From Brotaphodocola sp003480315 (lineage in GTDB: Bacteria; Bacillota; Clostridia; Lachnospirales; Lachnospiraceae): 24,432 nucleotides of DNA. A program made the translations under genes and the position numbers. The stretch lies in the NCBI RefSeq assembly GCF_964246085.1, contig NZ_CAXTPD010000042.1. One strand, written 5' to 3'. Positions 7,207-13,600 of this stretch are shown here, piece by piece. Position 1 is the stretch's first letter. Every line of letters starts with the position of its first letter. Under the pieces are notes generated by a model. That model did not search any database, was not told the DNA's origin, and worked only from the letters and a program-made list of their open reading frames with translations.

Positions 7207-8070
7207 TTATTCATGCTCCTGTCCAATCGCAAACTTGCGGAAGATACCGCCGGACGGATTCTGCCGGAAGGTCATGATCTTTCCGGTGACCGGATGCGTA
7301 AAACGGAGTTCATACGCTGCAAGCGCGATGTCGGCACGATGCGCACGCGGACGGCGGACCGCTATGCGGTCAGTACCGGCCTGTGCGGCGCTCCTGCGGC
7401 CGGACAGGGCACGTCTGCGGCCAAAACCGCCTGCCGGAGAATCTGCATTGTCAGCAGCGATGGATCCTGCCGCCTGGTCTCCCTGGCAAAATGCCGGATT
7501 GTAGCGGTTATCTCCCCAGATCGGCAGCCCGTGGCCGGACATCTGCACCCGGATCTGGTGATGGCGGCCGGTCAGAAGCTCAATCTCTGCAAGGGTCAGT
7601 TCCCCATAGGGCTCCACCGTCTTTGACTCAAGCACGCGGCAGATGAGTTCTGCACGTTTTCCACCTTTTATCCCCATATCCACAATTCGTGATGTATTTT
7701 CCTTTTCATCTTTCAACAGATAATCCACATACTTTTCCACATTATCCACAGGTTTTCCACAGAGTACAGCAAGGTATTTCTTGTGCATTTTCCCTTCTGC
7801 TACCTGCTTACTCAGCGCAGCTGCGGCATTTTTCGTTTTGGCATACACCATAACACCACTCACCGGCTTATCCAGTCTGTGGATAACTCCCACATAAGGT
7901 TCCACAGATTTTGTGGACAGCTTGTGATTATCCACTGGTTTTCCTGTGGATAAATACCGGCGGATCTCACTGACCATGTCCGCGTCAAAACCGTGGCCGG
8001 ACTGGGACTCCATGCCCACCGGTTTCCACACCACCAGCACCGCTTCATCTTCATATAGTATATTCAGCAT
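7207..8070 (-). CDS. RluA-family pseudouridine synthase with C-terminal insert
   Basis: Converts uridine to pseudouridine in rRNA or tRNA; the exact target is not predictable. The 287-aa protein has the catalytic motif HRLDKPVSG (64-72, nucleophile Asp67), KKYLAVLCG (97-105) and TGRHHQIR (168-175). It ends with the family's usual ALAAYELRFTHPVTGK (249-264). Between GDNRYN (186-191) and this last motif lies an insert of about 50 residues rich in Gly, Ala and Arg, where relatives have only a few residues. It encodes a locally GC-rich stretch (about 7320-7485). No N-terminal S4 domain is present. The ATG at 8070 is preceded by AAGGAGAGGAAAC; an upstream TTG at 8097 would put the ribosome binding site inside the gene. 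Many near-identical TGTGGATAA motifs lie within the coding region. Confidence 0.9.
   Translation of the reverse strand: MLNILYEDEAVLVVWKPVGMESQSGHGFDADMVSEIRRYLSTGKPVDNHKLSTKSVEPYVGVIHRLDKPVSGVMVYAKTKNAAAALSKQVAEGKMHKKYLAVLCGKPVDNVEKYVDYLLKDEKENTSRIVDMGIKGGKRAELICRVLESKTVEPYGELTLAEIELLTGRHHQIRVQMSGHGLPIWGDNRYNPAFCQGDQAAGSIAADNADSPAGGFGRRRALSGRRSAAQAGTDRIAVRRPRAHRADIALAAYELRFTHPVTGKIMTFRQNPSGGIFRKFAIGQEHE
7721..7953. other. Cluster of DnaA-box-like 9-mers inside the pseudouridine synthase gene
   Basis: Three perfect DnaA boxes: TTATCCACA at 7742-7750 (plus), and its complement TGTGGATAA at 7878-7886 and 7945-7953. Near-perfect copies are TTATCCACT (7928-7936), TTATCCAGT (7868-7876), TAATCCACA (7721-7729) and TTTTCCACA (7733-7741 and 7753-7761). 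One copy is partly explained by codons for the conserved VIHRLDK motif; the others are not. Whether DnaA binds here is unknown. Confidence 0.55.
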
Positions 8071-8101
8071 TCTTCTGTTTCCTCTCCTTTTTAACAATAT
8101 C

Positions 8102-8178
8102 CGTAACTGTTCAGTACCCTCACAGTTACGACCAAAAATCCATTGAAAATTGCCTTCGGCAATGGGATTTTTGCCTGC
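8102..8178 (-). repeat. 77-bp partial copy of the MITE-like repeat
   Basis: The minus strand of this segment matches 22610-22686 at 71 of 77 positions without gaps. It includes the nested hairpin (AAAAATCC / GGATTTTT outside, ATTGCC / GGCAAT inside) and the terminal GTAACTG / CAGTTAC hairpin. The other half of the element, with its second terminal inverted repeat, is not found here, and no target duplication is seen. It lies 31 bp upstream of the pseudouridine synthase start, in the same orientation relative to the downstream gene as the copy upstream of putP. Confidence 0.88.
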
Positions 8179-8192
8179 ATTTTGGCAACTAG

Positions 8193-8205
8193 TTTGAATT
8201 TCAAA
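8193..8205. promoter_or_regulatory. 13-bp palindrome in the rluA-type/hemolysin III intergenic region
   Basis: TTTGAA-T-TTCAAA is a perfect palindrome in the divergent intergenic region. It could be an operator for a small dimeric regulator. It is AT-rich and short, so chance cannot be excluded. Confidence 0.25.
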
Positions 8206-8223
8206 GTTTTTCAGGAAAATCTA

Positions 8224-8252
8224 TTGCATTTTTTGCCGCACCGCTGTATAGT
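8224..8252 (+). promoter_or_regulatory. Sigma-A promoter of the hemolysin III gene
   Basis: TTGCAT (8224-8229), a 17-bp spacer and TATAGT (8247-8252). The predicted start near 8259 gives a leader of about 70 nt containing the 21-bp palindrome at 8268-8288. Confidence 0.55.
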
Positions 8253-8267
8253 ATATAAAACAGTTTA

Positions 8268-8288
8268 ATGTAGTTTTCAAAACTACAT
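8268..8288. promoter_or_regulatory. Perfect 21-bp palindrome, probable operator
   Basis: Arms ATGTAGTTTT and AAAACTACAT around a central C are perfectly complementary over 10 bp. The site begins about 9 bp after the predicted transcription start of the hemolysin III gene, a position suited to a repressor. I cannot name the regulator; it does not match the CodY, ArgR or Rex consensus. Confidence 0.55.
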
Positions 8289-8329
8289 GTATCCTTTTGC
8301 TCATCACATTTCCGAAAGGAGGAATCATC

Positions 8330-8980
8330 ATGACTCTGAAAATCAAAGATCCGGGCAGTGCCCTGACTCATTTTATCGCCATGATCCTGGCTCTGTGCGC
8401 CGCTTCCCCGCTCATCATCAAGGCTGCCGCAGAACCGGACAAATCCCATGTACTGGCTCTTTCCATATTTATTGTCAGCATGATCCTGCTCTATGCAGCC
8501 AGCACCATTTACCATACACTGGATATCTCACCGAAGATCAACCGCATGCTGCGCAAGGTGGATCACATGATGATCTTTATTCTGATTGCAGGAACCTACA
8601 CGCCAGTCTGCATGCTGGTTCTGGGAGACCGCACCGGCTGGATCATGCTGGCACTGGTATGGGGCATTGCTGCTGCAGGCATCCTAATCAACGCTTTGTG
8701 GATCACCTGCCCCAAATGGTTTTCCTCCATGGTCTACATTGCCATGGGCTGGGTCTGCGTACTTGCCTTCGGAAAGATCATCGCGGCACTTCCGCGGCAG
8801 GCCTTTGGCTGGCTTCTGGCCGGCGGTATCATTTATACCGCAGGCGGCGTGATCTATGCCATGAAGCTGCCGATCTTTAACCAGAAGCACCGCTATTTCG
8901 GTTCTCACGAAATCTTTCATCTGTTCGTAATGGGTGGAAGTCTCTGCCATTACATCATGATGTACGCATTTGTTGCGTAA
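8330..8980 (+). CDS. Hemolysin III / TrhA (YqfA) family membrane protein
   Basis: A seven-helix integral membrane protein of the PAQR/hemolysin III superfamily. In Bacteria the family has been linked to membrane energetics and fatty acid homeostasis; haemolytic activity is not implied. The 216-aa protein has the conserved metal-site pattern: Ser58 and His62 (STIYHTLD), Asp78 before MMIFILIAGTYTP, and His193/His197 in GSHEIFHLF. Length fits the family. The ATG at 8330 is chosen because AAAGGAGG lies 7 nt upstream; an earlier in-frame ATG at 8297 has no such site. The last 26 bp overlap the convergent GIY-YIG gene. A strong palindrome in the leader suggests dedicated repression. Confidence 0.92.
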   Translation: MTLKIKDPGSALTHFIAMILALCAASPLIIKAAAEPDKSHVLALSIFIVSMILLYAASTIYHTLDISPKINRMLRKVDHMMIFILIAGTYTPVCMLVLGDRTGWIMLALVWGIAAAGILINALWITCPKWFSSMVYIAMGWVCVLAFGKIIAALPRQAFGWLLAGGIIYTAGGVIYAMKLPIFNQKHRYFGSHEIFHLFVMGGSLCHYIMMYAFVA

Positions 8981-9227
8981 ACGCCTCGATCAGCTCCAGC
9001 TTTTCCTTCCGGCTCAGCTGTTTGACCGCCCATTCCCGCCGCATGGCCTCCTGCTTTGTACTGAAGGTTTCATAATACTTCAGTACCACAGGCCTGCGGC
9101 TTTTTGTATACCTGGCACCCTTCCCCGCATTGTGGGCTGCAACCCGTTCCTGCAGATGGTTTGTCCATCCGCAGTAGAGGGTTCCGTCCGCACATTCCAG
9201 GATATACGTATAATTTTCCTCTGTCAT
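8955..9227 (-). CDS. GIY-YIG domain protein, YhbQ/UPF0213 type
   Basis: A 90-aa single-domain GIY-YIG nuclease-fold protein. The signature is YTYILECADGTLYCGWTNHL (YIL and YCG replacing GIY and YIG), followed by the conserved Arg of LQERVAAHNAGKGARYTK and the downstream Glu in EAMRREWAVKQL. The related YhbQ family has been proposed to act on DNA, but its cellular role is poorly defined. Length is typical. AAGAGG 6 nt upstream supports the ATG. It is convergent with, and overlaps, the hemolysin III gene by 26 bp. Confidence 0.9.
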   Translation of the reverse strand: MTEENYTYILECADGTLYCGWTNHLQERVAAHNAGKGARYTKSRRPVVLKYYETFSTKQEAMRREWAVKQLSRKEKLELIEAFTQQMRTS

Positions 9228-9543
9228 GTTATGCCTCTTTTCCGGCTCCTCCGGTTTTTCCGGAATCAGCCGTTCACACGTTCCCTATCATCCTATCATA
9301 AGAAACGCTGCCGCGCAACGCTCCGGTTCCCGCCACAAAACGCTATGTAGGCGGTGCCTGCTGCTTGCAAGTACAGCATGCGCCGCCCAGGTTTCCCTGA
9401 TCTATGAAAAGCACCGGCCTGATGCGATACCCCAGTTTCCGGCTGACTCGCCGCTATCTGCATGGATCAGCTATGTTTCATAGTATATCCTACGCCGGTC
9501 TGTTTTCTTTTGTGTCTGTCTGTTTTTTTATTTTTCCGGAAAC
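9228..9543. other. 316-bp gap with strong secondary structure, no convincing gene
   Basis: No protein with plausible composition and ribosome binding site is seen on either strand. An imperfect hairpin occupies 9351-9389: GGCGGTGCCTGCTG pairs with CAGCATGCGCCGCC (12 of 14) around a loop containing CTTGCAAG. The arm GGCGG can alternatively pair with CCGCC just upstream (near 9327), giving two mutually exclusive structures. A short CTATG-TTT-CATAG hairpin lies at 9471-9483, and a T-rich run (TTTTTTTATTTTT) near 9523-9536. On the minus strand a hairpin CGTTGC-GCG-GCAGCG followed by TTTCTT sits near 9300-9320. A small structured RNA is possible; the strand cannot be decided. Confidence 0.3.
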
Positions 9544-11112
9544 TCATCCAATTTCCTTTACCAGGATCAGGCAGTCTCCTGCTTTGATTTCTCCGCCGGG
9601 CAGCTCGTTAGAGGCCAGAATGGAGTCCTCTGTGGTATGAAAGTGCTTTGCCACATCCCACAGGCTATCCTGCGGCTGCACAAAGTATCCCACGATTCCC
9701 GGCATGGCCTTCATCTTTTCCGTATCTGCCGGCAGGACCTGTACCTGCCGGATCACCTGCCCCGGTTCAGGCTGCAAAACCAACAGATCAAACGCGATCA
9801 CTCCACGCAGTTCCGCCTGTCCGCCTCCGGCCATAACCGCAGTCAGCTGTTCCAGCCCAGGCTCCAGATACCAGCTGCTGTCCTCACGGATTCCGGGCAC
9901 CTCTGCCTCATAATGAAACGGAACCAGCCGGGTCACTGCCTGTACCGGGCGCGCATCATCATCCGTCAGGTACAAAAGCTTCACCTCCAGAACTCCGTCC
10001 AGGGCCAGAATTTCCTCTCTGCTCTCCACTCCGTCCAGCTTCACACTTCCGCCGCTGTGACAGATTTGCAGCACCCTGGGATCTGTTTCCAGATTTACCT
10101 TTTCCGCAACCTTGCATTTTCCAAAGTTGCGGGTCAGGATCCGGTCAAATACTACATCTGCGGTTTCCGGCACGATTTCCCGGTTCGTGGCATAGAGATC
10201 CTGCAATAGCTCCAGTTCCTGCTCCTCGTAGAGACGTACATCCAGCTCGATCACAGCGTCAACAGAAAGTTCCCGCAGTTCCCCGTCATAATCCGGTTTT
10301 TCCTCTATTTCCCGGTGAACCAGCTTCATGCCGATTGCCGGTATCATCTCTGCCTCCGCTCCCTGCATCTTAACTTCTCCGGAAAACGGAATGTTTTCCT
10401 CTACCCACTGCACCTGTCCGTCTCCGCCGCCCTCGTAAAGAACAAATACCATCAGGGTTCCCTCCAGATGGATCTGACCATCCAGCGGCTTCGCGAGACA
10501 GCCGGCCAGACTCATCTCCGTCCACAGCATACGTTCAATAGCCGGTTTACTGCCGGGCAGGGTAACATCCTCTTTTAATCGGTAGGTATCCTTTCTGCGA
10601 AGAGCAATCGCTGCTGTGGGAATCTGTCTCTTCTTCACCTGAAGATGAATTTCTCCGTCAGCAACCCCGCTGTCTCTCACATCCACGGCGGCCTCTGTGT
10701 CATACAGGCTTTCTGCCTTCACCTCCAGCGTCACAATGGCCCGGACCCCCAGTTTGCGCGAATGAATCATCTCAGTATCCAGATCATCCAGCTGCCAGCC
10801 CACACTGACATAGTCCTTTTCCTCCAGTTCCGGCACATTGATACCTTCCTCAAACGGGATTGCTCCGCCCAGTGTCTGCAGTCCGCCTTCTTCTGTCCGG
10901 TAAAGCACATGAAATTCCAGCTTTCCACGCACCGTGATCCGCTCCCTCTGCACCTTCACCGGCTCCAGCTGGATCAGTCCGGAATCCAGGATCACCTCAC
11001 TGATATCATCCATGGTATCCGGAACGATAAAATCATCATCCAGGGTCACCTGCGTTCCCGTCTGGCTCTTCAGACGGTTCCTGTGTATGTTCCGCTTTTC
11101 CAGTTCCAGCAT
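9544..11112 (-). CDS. sipL: SipL-like spore coat morphogenesis protein (SPOCS + LysM)
   Basis: Forespore-encasement protein. In Clostridioides difficile, SipL binds SpoIVA and is needed to attach the coat to the forespore. The 522-aa protein begins with the family hallmark KSQTGTQVTLDDDFIVPDTM (residues 15-34). It contains repeated SPOCS (DUF3794) units across about 40-460, recognisable by strands such as GKLEFHVLYRTEEGG, GTLMVFVLYEGG and GVLEVKLLYLTDDD. It ends in a LysM domain (about 474-520, GYFVQPQDSLWDVAKHFHTT), the part that contacts SpoIVA in C. difficile. Length fits SipL. The ATG follows a T-run and an AGGTGG ribosome binding site, both part of a hairpin. A sigma-E-like -10 (CATAGACT) lies upstream, in keeping with mother-cell expression. 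Confidence 0.88.
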   Translation of the reverse strand: MLELEKRNIHRNRLKSQTGTQVTLDDDFIVPDTMDDISEVILDSGLIQLEPVKVQRERITVRGKLEFHVLYRTEEGGLQTLGGAIPFEEGINVPELEEKDYVSVGWQLDDLDTEMIHSRKLGVRAIVTLEVKAESLYDTEAAVDVRDSGVADGEIHLQVKKRQIPTAAIALRRKDTYRLKEDVTLPGSKPAIERMLWTEMSLAGCLAKPLDGQIHLEGTLMVFVLYEGGGDGQVQWVEENIPFSGEVKMQGAEAEMIPAIGMKLVHREIEEKPDYDGELRELSVDAVIELDVRLYEEQELELLQDLYATNREIVPETADVVFDRILTRNFGKCKVAEKVNLETDPRVLQICHSGGSVKLDGVESREEILALDGVLEVKLLYLTDDDARPVQAVTRLVPFHYEAEVPGIREDSSWYLEPGLEQLTAVMAGGGQAELRGVIAFDLLVLQPEPGQVIRQVQVLPADTEKMKAMPGIVGYFVQPQDSLWDVAKHFHTTEDSILASNELPGGEIKAGDCLILVKEIG

Positions 11113-11177
11113 AAAAAAGCACCCACCTTTCTTTCCATATCAGAAACCCTTTACAGAAAGTCTATGTGAGTGCTTTT
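11112..11177 (-). terminator. Hairpin ending the cysE unit and covering the sipL ribosome binding site
   Basis: On the minus strand AAAAGCACTCAC (11166-11177) pairs with GTGGGTGCTTTT (11115-11126), 12 bp with one G-T wobble and a 39-nt loop. The T-run of the 3' arm runs straight into the sipL ATG at 11112. The 3' arm contains most of the AGGTGG ribosome binding site. It looks like the terminator of cysE and would also mask sipL translation in read-through RNA. The long loop lowers confidence. Confidence 0.6.
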
Positions 11178-11187
11178 CTTTTTATGA
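11159..11187 (-). promoter_or_regulatory. Candidate sigma-E-type promoter of sipL
   Basis: Minus strand: TCATAAA (11181-11187), a 14-bp spacer and CATAGACT (11159-11166). The -10 matches seven of eight positions of the Bacillus subtilis sigma-E consensus CATACAHT; the -35 matches KMATATT at five of seven. Transcription would start inside the hairpin loop, so the RNA would lack the 5' arm. Confidence 0.5.
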
Positions 11188-11217
11188 TACCGCCTCCATA
11201 CGGGGCGTTGTCTGCTG

Positions 11218-11868
11218 CTACGCTTCCCTGGAGGCTTCCTCCAGCTCTCCCTTTAAACGCTCCAGCTCTGCTTCCAGCTCTTTAACACGCTGTTCCATCT
11301 TTTCGAAATGTTCCATGGTAACCGCTTTTTTGCGGTTCTCAATGGGAACCCCGGCTACCTTGACCGGCCGGGCCGGAATACCTACTGCGGTGGTATCGTT
11401 GTCAAGCGGCTTTAACAACACCGCGTTGGCAGCAATATTACAGTTGTCTCCCACCTCAAAGGCGCCAAGGATCTTTGCACCGCAGCCTACGGTAACATTA
11501 TTGCCCAGAGTAGGATGGCGCTTGCCCTTGTTCAGACCCACTCCGCCCAGGGTAACGCCCTGATAAATAGTACAGTTATCGCCAACGACAGTAGTTTCAC
11601 CGATGACAACACCGCAGCCATGATCAATGAGAATGCCATGCCCCAGCTGCGCACCGGGATGAATCTCGATCAGAGTAAAAAATCTGGCAATCTGAGAGAT
11701 CAGACGCGCGATAAAAAACATATGATGCTTATAAAACCAATGGGCAAACCGATGCCAGATCAGCGCATGGACACCCTGATAAAGCAGCAGCACTTCCAGT
11801 GCGCTCCGCGCTGCCGGATCCCGCTCCTGTACGGCTTTTACATCCAACCAGATATCTTTCAAAATCAT
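11218..11868 (-). CDS. cysE: Serine O-acetyltransferase
   Basis: Makes O-acetyl-L-serine from L-serine and acetyl-CoA, the first step of cysteine synthesis. The 216-aa cytoplasmic protein has a short helical N-terminal domain of the EpsC/NifP-like type, then a left-handed beta-helix of hexapeptide repeats (about 65-170). The catalytic Asp82-His83 lies in LIDHGCGVVIGE; QGVTLGGVG and AVGIPARPVK are family signatures. The C-terminal 35 residues form a charged coiled coil (EKMEQRVKELEAELERLKGE), longer than in many homologues and lacking the terminal Ile used for cysteine synthase docking. The ATG at 11868 is set by GGAGG 9 nt upstream. No cysteine synthase gene is adjacent. It probably forms a single-gene unit ending at the hairpin before sipL. 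Confidence 0.93.
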   Translation of the reverse strand: MILKDIWLDVKAVQERDPAARSALEVLLLYQGVHALIWHRFAHWFYKHHMFFIARLISQIARFFTLIEIHPGAQLGHGILIDHGCGVVIGETTVVGDNCTIYQGVTLGGVGLNKGKRHPTLGNNVTVGCGAKILGAFEVGDNCNIAANAVLLKPLDNDTTAVGIPARPVKVAGVPIENRKKAVTMEHFEKMEQRVKELEAELERLKGELEEASREA

Positions 11869-11909
11869 AATCCCAGGCCTCCGCAATATACGTTAGAATT
11901 TTAGCTTTT

Positions 11910-11939
11910 ATTTTACCATATGATATGAAAGAAATACAA
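11910..11939 (-). promoter_or_regulatory. Sigma-A promoter of cysE
   Basis: Minus strand: TTGTAT (11934-11939), an 18-bp spacer and TAAAAT (11910-11915). An 11-bp palindrome, CATAT-G-ATATG (11917-11927), sits in the spacer and could be an operator. No T-box leader or S-box riboswitch is seen in the short leader. Confidence 0.5.
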
Positions 11940-11965
11940 GCGCCGGCAGAAGAATTCCTAGTAAA

Positions 11966-12397
11966 TTACTGGAATATAACAGGTTCCTCCAGATATTCGG
12001 TTTTTACGACAATGTACGGATACGATTTTTCTGTTCCGGCCTGTTCCGCACTCTCCGGCCCCAGAAGCTCCGTATCTGCCACGATCGCATTCTCCGTCAG
12101 GTAAAGCTCCTTCACGGAAATGCTGCAGCCTCCGGTCTCCTGTTCGCCGTAACCCACGACTATGTAAAGATTCTGGTCATCGGTATAGGTCAGCTTAAAT
12201 GGCGCCGTCTTTTTCTCTCCGATCACATTCTTCAGCTCCTCCGGAAGATCTGTCTCTCCCACTACGGTAAATTCCAGATCGCGCACCTTTTGCAGATCTT
12301 CCTTCTCCACGCTGCAGGCCGTCAGAAACCGCACCACGAAGACCCAGGCCAGAAGAGCCGCCACCAACAGCACCTTTCCGCTTTTTTTCTTTCCCAT
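11966..12397 (-). CDS. PrcB-like exported (lipo)protein
   Basis: A 143-aa protein with a basic N-terminus, a hydrophobic segment (about 9-22) and a possible lipobox LTAC with Cys28; an Arg at position 23 makes lipidation uncertain, and a simple anchor is the alternative. The C-terminal half (about 65-115) resembles the PrcB C-terminal domain, with the TDDQNLYIVVGYGEQETGGCSI pattern where relatives have a YIVVSLGEKPTGGY-like strand. The domain is common in small secreted proteins of Clostridia and its role is unclear. GGGGAGG 5 nt upstream supports the ATG. It lies downstream of the hydroxyacid dehydrogenase gene on the same strand (79-bp gap) and upstream of cysE. Confidence 0.72.
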   Translation of the reverse strand: MGKKKSGKVLLVAALLAWVFVVRFLTACSVEKEDLQKVRDLEFTVVGETDLPEELKNVIGEKKTAPFKLTYTDDQNLYIVVGYGEQETGGCSISVKELYLTENAIVADTELLGPESAEQAGTEKSYPYIVVKTEYLEEPVIFQ

Positions 12398-12476
12398 AAC
12401 AGCCTCCCCGAAAAAATTTGATAGTAATAGCCTATTCTAATTCCGGTGCAGCTATGCCTGGCTCTGTAAATTTTTT

Positions 12477-13442
12477 CTATTTCCGGTTTCCGGTCTTTAC
12501 ATTTACCTGATTGCGCATCTCTTCCTTCTCTCCGGCCAGATATTTCTCCAGATTTTCCCCGGTGATCCGTACAATGCGCTCAAAGGTCTCACGCAGATGG
12601 AACTTTCCTGCGCTGTGCGGGGTTATGATGGTGCGCGGCGCATCCCAGAGGGGATGGTCTGCCGGAAGCGGCTCCGGCTCGGTTACATCTAACGCACAGC
12701 CGGCCAACGCACCGCCCTCACGCAGGACTTTATTTAACGCATCGCAGTCTACCGCATCGCCGCGTCCTGCGTTGATGAGATAACTGCCCGGCTTCATCAG
12801 GCGCAGACGGCGCTCATCCATGATGTGATGGGTCGCCGGGGTACTCGGCAGAATAAATACAGCGAAATCCACCTTCGGTAAAACCTCATCCAGCTGGTCC
12901 ATGGTGTAGAGTTCGTCGATAAAATCCGGCTTCTCTGCCACGTTGCGGCGAATACCAATGACATGACTGCCCAGCGCCTTCATGCGTTTTGCATACTCAC
13001 TTCCGATATCACCAAGCCCTGCTACCAGTGTGGTGGAATTCCAGATGGAGGTTACGCTGCCCTCTTCCTTCCACTCATGGTTGATCTGATTCTTCATATA
13101 TAAATCCATCTTGCGGCAGAGCATCATGGACATGGAAACCATATGCTCGGAAACAGACAGACCATAGGCACCGGTGGCACAGGTCAGAATCGTGTCCGGG
13201 CCAATGACTCCCGGCTTGCAATACTGGTCAGAGCCTGCAGAATTTAACTGCATCCACTCCAGATGGTCATTCTGCTTCACAAGCTCCGGACTGATGTTGC
13301 CAAAAATGATGTCCGCTGCCTTTACCTCCTCTGCAGTGGCAGTCTTGATGGTGGTGTAACGGAACTCACAGTCCGTTCCGATTTTCTCTATGTACGCCTT
13401 ATGCGTATCATCGAAAGGCATGGCTATTAAGATGTTCTTCAT
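12477..13442 (-). CDS. D-2-hydroxyacid dehydrogenase (NAD(P)-dependent)
   Basis: Reversible reduction of a 2-keto acid to a D-2-hydroxy acid; the substrate is not predictable. The 321-aa cytoplasmic enzyme has the Rossmann motif GLGDIG (142-147) and the catalytic triad residues Arg227 (NAGRGDAVD), Glu257 (DVTEPEPLP) and His276 (HSAG). The position after the second NAD-binding strand reads GIRRN (163-167), with arginines instead of the acidic residue typical of NAD enzymes, so NADP(H) preference is likely. GGAGG 7 nt before the ATG and the TTGTGC-17-TAAAAT promoter support the start. It is divergent from the histidine phosphatase gene. Confidence 0.92.
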   Translation of the reverse strand: MKNILIAMPFDDTHKAYIEKIGTDCEFRYTTIKTATAEEVKAADIIFGNISPELVKQNDHLEWMQLNSAGSDQYCKPGVIGPDTILTCATGAYGLSVSEHMVSMSMMLCRKMDLYMKNQINHEWKEEGSVTSIWNSTTLVAGLGDIGSEYAKRMKALGSHVIGIRRNVAEKPDFIDELYTMDQLDEVLPKVDFAVFILPSTPATHHIMDERRLRLMKPGSYLINAGRGDAVDCDALNKVLREGGALAGCALDVTEPEPLPADHPLWDAPRTIITPHSAGKFHLRETFERIVRITGENLEKYLAGEKEEMRNQVNVKTGNRK

Positions 13443-13481
13443 GGGGGATCCTCCATATTGGAATTGTTTTTTTCTTTTCCC

Positions 13482-13510
13482 ATTTTAGACCATATTCATC
13501 GAATGCACAA
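13482..13510 (-). promoter_or_regulatory. Sigma-A promoter of the hydroxyacid dehydrogenase gene
   Basis: Minus strand: TTGTGC (13505-13510), a 17-bp spacer and TAAAAT (13482-13487), about 35 nt before the ATG. Its -35 lies only 15 bp from that of the divergent phosphatase promoter. Confidence 0.6.
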
Positions 13511-13525
13511 GAAAAAATCTATTGC

Positions 13526-13554
13526 TTGTCTCCACAGACCAGCAATGGTAAAAT
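13526..13554 (+). promoter_or_regulatory. Sigma-A promoter of the histidine phosphatase gene
   Basis: TTGTCT (13526-13531), a 17-bp spacer and TAAAAT (13549-13554), about 40 nt before the start codon at 13601. Confidence 0.6.
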
Positions 13555-13600
13555 AGAAAGACAACGGTATGCCAGAAAGCAATCCAGAAAGGAACTTTTC

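Noticed and set aside
7057..7626. 189-codon plus-strand frame opposite the pseudouridine synthase 3' end
   Set aside because: It owes its length to the GC-rich insert on the other strand, has no ribosome binding site, and crosses the promoter of the HicB-like gene.
7721..7953. Replication origin
   Set aside because: DnaA boxes are present, but there is no dnaA/dnaN neighbourhood or long AT-rich unwinding region, and the boxes lie inside a coding gene. Treated as a box cluster only.
9351..9389. Cobalamin riboswitch or SRP RNA
   Set aside because: The GCCACTGT-type B12 box and the GGAAGGAAGCAG-like SRP core were looked for on both strands and not found.
11869..11965. T-box or S-box leader upstream of cysE
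   Set aside because: The leader is under 50 nt and lacks the T-box sequence, specifier stem and SAM riboswitch motifs.
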